A stretch of 10,833 bases of DNA, taken from the NCBI GenBank assembly GCA_903831335.1, contig CAIKXH010000082.1, positions 1 through 10,833 on the forward strand, read 5' to 3'. A program made the translations under genes and the position numbers. The notes under the pieces were generated by a model. That model did no database searches, was not told where the DNA came from, and saw only the letters and a program-made list of their open reading frames with translations. The stretch comes from Candidatus Uhrbacteria bacterium (GTDB lineage: Bacteria > Patescibacteriota > Patescibacteriia > UBA9934 > GWF2-40-263). Shown piece after piece: positions 5,051 through 10,833 of this stretch; within the stretch, counting starts at the first letter, position 1, and the number at the start of each line of letters is the position of its first letter.

Positions 5051-5055
5051 TTTTC

Positions 5056-6258
5056 ATGCGCAAATCTCTTTTGTTTATTTCCCTCGGCGTGTTGGTTGTG
5101 TTGTCGCTTACGTTGGCGTCGTATTTTGTGCTCACACGGTTTTATCCTGCGGAAGAAATTCGTCGCATGACGATAGCCATGTCCCGATTACAAACCGTTT
5201 CGGAATCCGCGGGATTTCATTGGACAGTTGTGGATGAAGGGGAAGATGTTTATACAACCTTGTACACGAACGGAGTCGTGCGGTTATCAGACCCCACAAA
5301 ATTTGATCACGCAACAGCGTTCCGTGCTGTTTTTCTGAGTAAGTTAAATCTCTATAAAGATTTATCTGGGGAAGTTCGTCATGAAGAAGGAAAAACTTTT
5401 TTAACGTATACAGCACCAGGCCCTGTGATTAAGGGTTTTGATTTTTCAAAAGAGGGGACTTGGGTCTCATTTAAGGCCGGAGAGTTTCCTTCTTGGGGTT
5501 CTCTTATTCCAAATTTAAAAATGCCTTTCCCTACAACCGCGTCTCGTGAGAGTTGGAAACCAGAGGGGATAAAGCGACTCAGGGTTTTGCTCGGACTCAC
5601 AGATATTTTTTTAGTAAAATATGATGGTGCAGAAGAGATCGTGAGAGGAGAAAAAACACGCGTCATCGATGCACGATTTGATACAGAAGCATTGAAAACT
5701 TTTTTGTATGATGTCATTCGTGCGCGGGAAGAACGTGAACCGTCTGATGAAGAGCGTTTGGCGATTGCAGCAACCGCAACAGACCTTGAGCATCTCTCTG
5801 TCCGATTATGGATTGGGAAAAAAGATCATCTTCTTTATAGGCTACAAGCTGTCGGAGGAATTCAAAAAGAAAAAACAAAAGAGCTTATGCCGATTGATGT
5901 CAGGATCGATTTTTCTGATTTCAATAAAGAAATTGCTATAGAAGCTCCTGCGTCTTTTGTTTCTTTTTCTTCTGTTTATCAATCGCTCATGCGCTCGTTC
6001 CCACAGATGGAGGTTGCGTTTGGGCGTCCTAGCTCGATTCCAACGATTACAGAAGACGCATCCATCAGAGAGCAGTCTGTTATTGTTGGTTCAGATCGTG
6101 ATCAAGATGGACTGGATAATATTCTGGAAACATTTTTTGGCACAAATCCAAATAGTGCAGATACAGACAATGATGGTTCCTCGGATGGAAATGAAGTGAA
6201 GCGCGGAACAAATCCTCGCGGAAAGGGTTCTTTATTCGGATTTGGTTTGGGAAATTGA
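5056..6258 (+). CDS. Membrane-anchored extracellular protein with TSP3-like calcium-binding tail
   Basis: This is a 400-aa protein. The start at 5056 is preferred because residues 4-27 (SLLFISLGVLVVLSLTLASYF) then form an N-terminal membrane helix directly after MRK; an upstream extension in the same frame would translate the terminator and repeat array. The middle (about 30-330) is a soluble mixed alpha/beta region without a firm match; the stretch around LSVRLWIGKKDHLLYRLQAVG resembles the large-sheet lipoprotein-carrier folds (LolA/LppX-like), a weak inference. The C-terminal 56 residues carry Asp-rich loops of thrombospondin type 3 form: DRDQDG (347-352), then GTNP, DTDNDG (369-374), DGNEVKRGTNP, predicted to bind calcium outside the cell. 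The stop is one nucleotide before the start of the penicillin-binding protein gene, implying co-translation and a possible role in the envelope. Confidence 0.8.
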   Translation: MRKSLLFISLGVLVVLSLTLASYFVLTRFYPAEEIRRMTIAMSRLQTVSESAGFHWTVVDEGEDVYTTLYTNGVVRLSDPTKFDHATAFRAVFLSKLNLYKDLSGEVRHEEGKTFLTYTAPGPVIKGFDFSKEGTWVSFKAGEFPSWGSLIPNLKMPFPTTASRESWKPEGIKRLRVLLGLTDIFLVKYDGAEEIVRGEKTRVIDARFDTEALKTFLYDVIRAREEREPSDEERLAIAATATDLEHLSVRLWIGKKDHLLYRLQAVGGIQKEKTKELMPIDVRIDFSDFNKEIAIEAPASFVSFSSVYQSLMRSFPQMEVAFGRPSSIPTITEDASIREQSVIVGSDRDQDGLDNILETFFGTNPNSADTDNDGSSDGNEVKRGTNPRGKGSLFGFGLGN

Positions 6259-6259
6259 T

Positions 6260-8008
6260 ATGGAAAAACGCAAAAAAAATTGGCAACAGACAACAGGGGT
6301 AAAACGTGAGTGGCGTATAGAAACATTGCGTACGGTGTTTTTTGTAGTTGCAGCCATTATTGTGTTGAAATTATTTGTGATCCAAGTTGTGGATCATGGT
6401 CTCTATACCGCGCTTGCAAGTGGGCAACATGAAATTTTTCAAAAACTGTATCCAGATCGTGGACGTGTTTTTGTGCATGACGGAACAGAACTTGTTGCCG
6501 TTATCACAAATCAAGATTTGGCATTTGTGTATGCAGATCCAAGATATGTAAAAGATGTAAAAGCAACTGTGAGTGCTGTTGGAACGATTCTGGGATTAGA
6601 TGATGAGCGTAAAGCAGAGTTGGAGACAAAACTTTCTGTGACAACAGATCCATATGAACCAATTTTGCGTGGAGTTTCAAGGCCTGTTTTAGATAAACTC
6701 ATGGCATTAAAATTGCCTGGAATTTTGCACACCATGGAAACATCACGGTTGTATCCAGAATCCAACATGGGCGGACAGATTTTGGGATTTGTTGGATCAG
6801 ATAAAGATGGGAATAAGATTGGAAGATATGGAATTGAAGGATATTTTAATAAAGAACTTTCTGGTTCTCAGGGCTTTTTGAAATCCGATCGTGATATTGC
6901 GGGAAATATTATTGCTGTCGCAGATCACTCGCTTACACCAGCGAAAAATGGATCCGATATTGTTTTGACTCTTGATCGCACCATTCAATTCAAGGCGTGT
7001 ACAACACTTGCGGCTGCAGTGAAAAAGCATGGGGCAGATGGTGGAAGTATTATTATTGTAGATCCAAAAACAGGACGCATCCTTGCCATGTGCGGAGCGC
7101 CAGATTTTGATCCGAACCATTTTGGAGATGTAAAAGATGCAAATATTTTTAATAACCCAACCGTGTTTGGCTCTTATGAGCCAGGGTCTATTTTTAAGGC
7201 CATCACCATGGCTGCTGCTGTGGATGTTGGTGCCGTTTCGCCTTCAACCATATTCACAGATACAGGTTCTACGGTTATTGATAAGTGGACCATCAAAAAC
7301 GCAGAAAATAAAGTTTATGGAGCGGTTGATATGACAAAGGTTCTTGAAGATTCTATCAACACCGGAATGATTTTCTCCATGAGAAAAATGGGAGGTGATA
7401 TTTTTGCAGATTATATTACAAAGTTTGGATTCGGAAGTAAGACGGGAATTGAACTTGCAACAGAATCATCTGGAGATGTGACCTCTGTAAAAAATAAATC
7501 AGAAATTTACCGGGCAACCGCATCGTTTGGTCAGGGAATTTCTGTGACACCTCTTCAGGTTGTGATGGCTTATGCTGCGCTTGCAAACGGGGGTGTCTTG
7601 AAGAAGCCGATGATCGTTGATGAAATTCGTCATCCAGACGGCACGATTGAAAAACGTTCTCCGCAAGATGTCACGCAAGCGATCAGTCAAAAGACATCTA
7701 GGTTATTAGGTGCCATGCTCGTTTCTGTTATTGAACATGGTCACGGAAAAAAAGCGGGTGTTGCGGGATATTATATTGGGGGTAAAACAGGAACAGCTCA
7801 GGTGTCTTCAAACGGAGGATATTCAGAAGATAATACAATCGGTTCGTTTGCGGGATTTGGTCCTGTAGAAGATCCAAAATTTGCCATGATTGTACGTATT
7901 GATCATCCGCGTGATGTTCAGTGGGCAGAATCCACTGCCGCACCATTCTTTGGTGATATGGCAAAATTTCTGCTACAGTACTTTCAAGTACCGCCTACGA
8001 GGAAGTAA
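6260..8008 (+). CDS. Class B penicillin-binding protein (FtsI/PBP2-type peptidoglycan transpeptidase)
   Basis: This is a 582-aa protein that cross-links peptidoglycan at the outer face of the membrane. It has a short basic cytoplasmic N-terminus, a membrane helix at about 24-43, a dimerisation/pedestal domain (RGRVFVHDG at 67-75, RLYPESNMGGQILGFVG at 163-179, GRYGIEGYFNKEL at 188-200), and the transpeptidase domain with all three active-site motifs: S310-IFK (YEPGSIFK), S365-I-N367 and K509-T-G511. The Thr usually following the catalytic serine is Ile here, and the middle motif is SIN rather than SSN. The ATG at 6260 follows the previous stop by one base; an upstream TTG (6242) would overlap that gene. 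No PASTA domain is present. FtsI and MurF genes commonly sit together in division/cell-wall clusters, as here. Calling it FtsI rather than PBP2 (MrdA) is likely but not proven. Confidence 0.95.
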   Translation: MEKRKKNWQQTTGVKREWRIETLRTVFFVVAAIIVLKLFVIQVVDHGLYTALASGQHEIFQKLYPDRGRVFVHDGTELVAVITNQDLAFVYADPRYVKDVKATVSAVGTILGLDDERKAELETKLSVTTDPYEPILRGVSRPVLDKLMALKLPGILHTMETSRLYPESNMGGQILGFVGSDKDGNKIGRYGIEGYFNKELSGSQGFLKSDRDIAGNIIAVADHSLTPAKNGSDIVLTLDRTIQFKACTTLAAAVKKHGADGGSIIIVDPKTGRILAMCGAPDFDPNHFGDVKDANIFNNPTVFGSYEPGSIFKAITMAAAVDVGAVSPSTIFTDTGSTVIDKWTIKNAENKVYGAVDMTKVLEDSINTGMIFSMRKMGGDIFADYITKFGFGSKTGIELATESSGDVTSVKNKSEIYRATASFGQGISVTPLQVVMAYAALANGGVLKKPMIVDEIRHPDGTIEKRSPQDVTQAISQKTSRLLGAMLVSVIEHGHGKKAGVAGYYIGGKTGTAQVSSNGGYSEDNTIGSFAGFGPVEDPKFAMIVRIDHPRDVQWAESTAAPFFGDMAKFLLQYFQVPPTRK

Positions 8009-8014
8009 AAGTTA

Positions 8015-8132
8015 CATGTCATCCTGAGCGAAGCGAAGGATCTCATGTTTCCATTGGTACCATTAAATCTGATTGAGACGATTCTTGTATTATTTAAAAC
8101 GCGAGATCCTTCGCTTCGCTCAGGATGACATG
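8015..8132. repeat. Palindromic repeat with CATCCTGAGCGAAGCGAAGG ends
   Basis: Two perfect 29-bp inverted arms (8015-8043 and 8104-8132) enclose a 60-nt AT-rich centre. The arm CATCCTGAGCGAAGCGAAGG is a repeat end seen in many bacterial genomes. The left arm starts 6 nt after the PBP stop codon and the right arm ends 4 nt before the murF-like ATG, so the element fills the whole intergenic space. The mRNA would place a 29-bp stem immediately before the MurF start. Confidence 0.9.
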
Positions 8133-8136
8133 ATAT

Positions 8137-9417
8137 ATGAAAAAACTTCTCGAAAAACTTCTTGCAAATAAAGCTCGCAACTTTCTCGCAAAACATCACC
8201 CAATCGTGATTGGTGTTACCGGTTCTGTGGGAAAGACCTCTACGCGTCAAACAATCGCGACGATTTTGTCTGCGAAGTATTCTGTTGTCTCTTCAAAAGA
8301 GAATTACAATAATGAACTCGGACTTCCATTGTCGATTCTGGGAGCGAAATCACAAGGAAAGAATCTTTTTGGGTGGTTGGGAGTTTTGCTTTCATCACCA
8401 AAAAAACCAGCAGATGTGTATGTGCTTGAGTACGGGATTGATCATCCTGGCGATATGGATCATTTGGTTTCGATCGCGGTTCCATCGATCGCTGTTATGA
8501 CAGCATTGTCTCCTGTGCACGTTGAATTTTTTTCATCCATGGATCAGTTGGGAGAAGAGAAAGCGAAATTATTATCGAACGTTCCTGCGGATGGGCTTGT
8601 TGTGTTGAATGCAGATGATGTACGTGTTGTGGGTCTTGGATCTCATGCGTCAGCCCCTATTGTCACATACGGATTTTCTGAAGTAGCAGCTGTTCGTGCT
8701 TTAGATTATTCTATTGAAACACGATCTGATTTTTCCTTTGAACCTGGTGAGGAATTTTCAGAAGTGCGTTCGAACGTGTTGGTGCACGGGGAGTCGATTG
8801 TGATCACGCTTATAAATCAGCTAGGTAAAAGCGCGGTCAGTTCTGTGCTCGCTGCAGTTACTATTGCAAAACATCTCGGGCTTTCTACAGAGGAAATTCT
8901 CTCAAGGCTTGATCATCTTAAACAAGAACCTGGACGCATGAATCCTATTCCTGGGATTAAGGGTTCACTTATCATTGATTCAACATACAATGCAGCTCCT
9001 GCATCCATGATGTCAGCATTATCGATCTTATCGGAATTCGAGCCTGTCGAATCTGCTCGTCGCATTGCCGTTCTGGGCCACATGGCAGAGCTTGGGGTGC
9101 AATCTGAACAAGAGCACAGAATGGTTGGAATGCGCGCGGCTGAAGTGTGTGATCGATTGATTACGGTTGGGGAAATGGCACACCATATTCGCCATGCGGC
9201 CATTGAGGCCGGAATGCCAGAAGAACGCACAGAAGAATTTGCTGATCCGGTTGAGGCTGGAAGATGGTTAGATCATGAGATCAAGAAAGGGGATATTGTT
9301 CTCGTAAAGGGTTCGCAAAGTGCGCGCATGGAAAAAGTTGTGAAAGATGTGATGGCAGAACCATTGCGTGCAAAAGAGTTGCTTGTAAGGCAATCAAAGA
9401 AATGGAACAAGTCATAA
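8137..9417 (+). CDS. murF: MurF-like Mur ligase lacking the N-terminal UDP-binding domain
   Basis: This 426-aa protein belongs to the ATP-dependent Mur ligase family; MurF adds D-Ala-D-Ala to the UDP-MurNAc-tripeptide. Visible motifs: P-loop GVTGSVGKTST (26-36), ENYNNELGLPL (55-65), an acidic metal-site region EYGIDHPGDMDHL (98-110), PGRMNPIPG (265-273), DSTYNAAPASM (281-291) and KGSQSARME (391-399), the last two being MurF-like. The P-loop begins at residue 26, whereas in E. coli MurF it is near residue 107, so the N-terminal UDP-MurNAc-binding domain is absent and replaced by a short amphipathic helix (MKKLLEKLLANKARNFL). The usual GxHN motif before the central helix reads NQLGKSAVSS. Truncated MurF-like ligases of this type are typical of CPR genomes. 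The start has no clear Shine-Dalgarno site and is immediately preceded by a palindromic repeat. A terminator follows the stop. Confidence 0.85.
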   Translation: MKKLLEKLLANKARNFLAKHHPIVIGVTGSVGKTSTRQTIATILSAKYSVVSSKENYNNELGLPLSILGAKSQGKNLFGWLGVLLSSPKKPADVYVLEYGIDHPGDMDHLVSIAVPSIAVMTALSPVHVEFFSSMDQLGEEKAKLLSNVPADGLVVLNADDVRVVGLGSHASAPIVTYGFSEVAAVRALDYSIETRSDFSFEPGEEFSEVRSNVLVHGESIVITLINQLGKSAVSSVLAAVTIAKHLGLSTEEILSRLDHLKQEPGRMNPIPGIKGSLIIDSTYNAAPASMMSALSILSEFEPVESARRIAVLGHMAELGVQSEQEHRMVGMRAAEVCDRLITVGEMAHHIRHAAIEAGMPEERTEEFADPVEAGRWLDHEIKKGDIVLVKGSQSARMEKVVKDVMAEPLRAKELLVRQSKKWNKS

Positions 9418-9446
9418 AAAGAGTCGCCCGCTTGGGCGACTCTTTT
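9417..9446 (+). terminator. Intrinsic terminator of the murF-like gene
   Basis: A perfect 13-bp stem (AAAAGAGTCGCCC / GGGCGACTCTTTT) with the loop GCTT begins on the last base of the stop codon. The upp promoter starts 4 nt after it. Confidence 0.92.
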
Positions 9447-9449
9447 CTG

Positions 9450-9478
9450 TTGACGATTATGGATGTGTCCGTTATTAT
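9450..9478 (+). promoter_or_regulatory. Sigma-70-type promoter for upp
   Basis: TTGACG (9450-9455), a 17-nt spacer and TATTAT (9473-9478) form a near-consensus promoter. The transcript should start near 9485, giving a leader of about 18 nt that contains the Shine-Dalgarno site. Confidence 0.8.
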
Positions 9479-9492
9479 CCCGTCAGTCCTTT

Positions 9493-9498
9493 GGAGGT
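9493..9498 (+). promoter_or_regulatory. Shine-Dalgarno site that sets the upp start
   Basis: GGAGGT lies 4 nt before the ATG at 9503. It rules out an upstream in-frame TTG (9491), which would overlap the site. Confidence 0.85.
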
Positions 9499-9502
9499 GT
9501 CT

Positions 9503-10138
9503 ATGTCTACGACCGTTGTCCTTTCTCATCCTATTGCGCAGCATTTCATGGTGGCTCTCAGAAAAAAGAAGGGCCGCACGAATGAGAATTTCCGACGCGA
9601 TATGCATCGCATCGGCCTCATGCTCGCCATTGAAGCAACGAAAGATCTCAAGACGAAATCCGTGAAGGTGACAACACCTCTCGGAATCGCGACGGGTTCG
9701 TGTCTGCGTTCTCGGCAAGCACTTGTTTCCATCACGCGGGCCGGAAACGGACTTCTCGATGCGTTCCTGCAGTTTTTGCCTGAAGCCTATGTTTGGCACG
9801 TGAGTGTTTCTCGCAACGAAGAGACGTTCAAGCCGGACTTCCATGGCAGCAAAATCCCGGGGCATGTGCCTTCCGATCTCGACGTCTGCTATGTGCTGGA
9901 TCCCATGCTCGCGACGGCAGGTACGGCCTGTCTCACGATTCAGCTGCTGAAAGACGCGGGCGCGAAGAAGATCGTGTACGTTGGCGTACTTGGTGCAAGC
10001 GAAGGCGTTGCCACGCTCACAGCAGCACATCCGGATGTGCAAATCTACCTTGTCGCCATCGACGAAAAGCTCACAGCCAAAAAGTTCATCGATCCCGGTC
10101 TTGGTGATGCCGGTGACGAGCAATATCCGACTGTGTAA
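9503..10138 (+). CDS. upp: Uracil phosphoribosyltransferase
   Basis: This 211-aa enzyme, the family's normal length, joins uracil to PRPP to give UMP in cytoplasmic pyrimidine salvage. The PRPP-binding loop is DPMLATAGTA (residues 133-142; DPMLATGGS in E. coli) and the uracil-binding C-terminal motif is PGLGDAGDEQY (198-208). ITRAGNGLLDAFLQFLPEA (77-95) and SRNEET (103-108) also match the family. TRAGNGLLD differs slightly from the usual LRAGLGMVD. The gene stands alone between its own promoter and terminator. It uses more C-ending codons than the preceding cell-wall genes, as expected for a well-expressed gene, and has a canonical Shine-Dalgarno site. Salvage enzymes are expected in CPR bacteria, which usually lack complete nucleotide synthesis. 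Confidence 0.97.
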   Translation: MSTTVVLSHPIAQHFMVALRKKKGRTNENFRRDMHRIGLMLAIEATKDLKTKSVKVTTPLGIATGSCLRSRQALVSITRAGNGLLDAFLQFLPEAYVWHVSVSRNEETFKPDFHGSKIPGHVPSDLDVCYVLDPMLATAGTACLTIQLLKDAGAKKIVYVGVLGASEGVATLTAAHPDVQIYLVAIDEKLTAKKFIDPGLGDAGDEQYPTV

Positions 10139-10149
10139 TACAGTCACTT

Positions 10150-10177
10150 CCGAGTTTCAAGACTCGGTATTTTTTTT
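10150..10177 (+). terminator. Intrinsic terminator of upp
   Basis: The stem CCGAGT (10150-10155) / ACTCGG (10162-10167) has a 6-nt loop and is followed by TATTTTTTTT, 11 nt after the stop codon. Confidence 0.85.
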
Positions 10178-10190
10178 ACGGTTAAATGGG

Positions 10191-10297
10191 TAGATACGGA
10201 TTACAGATGAATACTGATATACAGATATGGAAAACTATTTAGAAACAAACTTTTTTTCGCGTCATCTCTATCTGTATTCATCTGTAATTCGTATCTA
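10191..10297. repeat. Inverted repeat with TACNGAT units
   Basis: The outer arms TAGATACGGATTACAGATGA (starting 10191, continuing to 10214) and its complement (10274-10297) match at 23 of 24 positions. The left arm and its inner flank hold four TACNGAT units (10195, 10202, 10212, 10220). The element fills the gap between the convergent upp and TrpF-like genes. Repeats of the type GATTACAGATGAATAC occur in other bacterial genomes. Confidence 0.8.
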
Positions 10298-10298
10298 T

Positions 10299-10326
10299 TA
10301 AAAAAACACACTCGTCATGAGTGTGT
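10299..10326 (-). terminator. Intrinsic terminator of the TrpF-like gene
   Basis: On the minus strand the perfect 8-bp stem ACACACTC/GAGTGTGT (10306-10313 with 10319-10326) with a 5-nt loop is followed by TTTTTTT, 5 nt after the stop codon. Confidence 0.9.
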
Positions 10327-10331
10327 AAGAG

Positions 10332-10808
10332 CTAGCGAAATTGTTCTGCTGCGACGCGGATGTACGCAGCTGTTTTCTCTGGATCAAGAATCGCATCGGG
10401 GTGTTTTCTGATGCGGCCTTCTGCGTCAATGCTGACCTGAGGAAACTGTTGTGTGATCGGTTTGATCGTGTGCAATGTTTCCGCACAGAATCCTCCGGCA
10501 ATGCCGAGACCGAGAGTAGGGTGGCGTGCACGGATTGCATGCAGCACAGCAAATGCCGTCGTCGGATCAATCGAGCGTCCGAGTCCTCCTGATGGATCGA
10601 ACAAGATATTTGTCACAACACCTTTGTAGGCGTCGAGTTGTTGTGCAAGTTGGTCAGGGTTTGAACCAACTTTTCTGTAGGCATTCACACCAATCTGGAG
10701 AATGACTCGTATCGGCCGGTCCGTAAACGTTCGTTTGAGCATGTTTGGATCAGGCCAGACCATATTGAGCTGGAAAGCATCCAAATCCGGTCCACCGAGT
10801 CTGATCAT
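10332..10808 (-). CDS. TrpF-like (beta/alpha)8-barrel fragment, apparently missing its N-terminal part
   Basis: This 158-aa protein resembles the C-terminal two thirds of phosphoribosylanthranilate isomerase-like barrels: a strand in DAFQLNMVWP (10-19), RVILQIG (34-40), VTNILFDPSGGLGRSIDP (65-82; compare LLD-GGTG-FDW of TrpF), LGLGIAGGF (99-107; compare AGGL) and VSIDAEGRIR (125-134), then DPEKTAAYI (142-150), close to the KDPEKI end of TrpF. Strands beta-1 and beta-2 are missing. Upstream, the same frame is closed by TGA at 10824-10826, while another frame reads GHEYNSRT and stops with a TGA overlapping the ATG at 10808 (ATGA). There is no Shine-Dalgarno site for this ATG. Either this is the second of two coupled genes or one gene split by a frameshift at the window edge. 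It is not a confirmed TrpF: the catalytic residues of TrpF cannot all be placed. Confidence 0.6.
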   Translation of the reverse strand: MIRLGGPDLDAFQLNMVWPDPNMLKRTFTDRPIRVILQIGVNAYRKVGSNPDQLAQQLDAYKGVVTNILFDPSGGLGRSIDPTTAFAVLHAIRARHPTLGLGIAGGFCAETLHTIKPITQQFPQVSIDAEGRIRKHPDAILDPEKTAAYIRVAAEQFR

Positions 10809-10833
10809 GTGCGCGAGTTGTATTCATGCCCAC

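Noticed and set aside
4924..5055. N-terminal extension of the 5056 gene
   Set aside because: The extension would translate the 9-mer repeats and the terminator hairpin; the ATG at 5056 gives a proper N-terminal membrane helix.
6242..6259. Upstream TTG start for the penicillin-binding protein
   Set aside because: It would overlap the preceding gene; the ATG at 6260 directly follows the stop and gives the usual basic N-terminus.
8073..8093. Promoter inside the centre of the 8015-8132 repeat
   Set aside because: TTGAGA and TATTAT are present but only 9 nt apart, too close for a sigma-70 promoter.
10824..10826. TGA read as glycine (alternative code), which would extend the TrpF-like gene
   Set aside because: TGA behaves as a true stop at 6256-6258, directly before the PBP start, and the other reading frames of the window do not need recoding.

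Overview
The window looks like part of a Candidate Phyla Radiation (Patescibacteria) genome, probably Parcubacteria-like; this is an inference from gene content. The indicators are a cohesin-like surface protein with a C-terminal membrane anchor, a small methyltransferase with an N-terminal membrane helix, a MurF-like ligase without the usual N-terminal domain, a protein with a thrombospondin-type-3-like calcium-binding tail, a four-helix-bundle (S23/IVP) protein, and compact genes with little operon structure. TGA is used as a normal stop (5056-6258 ends on TGA one base before the next ATG), so the glycine-recoded code of Gracilibacteria/Absconditabacteria is not supported.

Layout: (1) 1-546, C-terminal part of a membrane-anchored cohesin-like protein; 572-1168, a methyltransferase interrupted in frame by a palindromic repeat, ending in a strong terminator. 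(2) 1320-2867 (minus), a two-domain 2H plus DHH/MYG1-like phosphoesterase, flanked by two copies of one palindromic repeat in opposite orientation. (3) 3117-3668 (minus), a GC-rich gene of unknown function with a textbook promoter, a structured leader of about 150 nt, a good Shine-Dalgarno site and an elaborate terminator. (4) A divergent promoter serving 4037-4417 (S23/four-helix-bundle protein, bracketed by 7-nt tandem repeats) and probably 4457-4897 (possible DUF4178 protein). (5) 5056-6258, a membrane-anchored extracellular protein, followed after 1 nt by 6260-8008, a class B penicillin-binding protein, then by the MurF-like gene 8137-9417: a small envelope/peptidoglycan block. (6) 9503-10138, upp (uracil salvage) with its own promoter and terminator. 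(7) 10332-10808 (minus), a TrpF-like half-barrel that appears cut at its N-terminus.

The most striking general property is the number of palindromic or inverted repeats: seven elements of at least five sequence types in 10.8 kb. One lies inside a coding region, one ends 4 nt before a start codon, one ends 1 nt from a stop codon, and several are built from short (7-9 nt) degenerate tandem units. Two gene-start styles coexist: extended -10 boxes 8-9 nt before the ATG (apparently leaderless) for 572 and 2867, and canonical -35/-10 plus Shine-Dalgarno for 3668 and 9503.
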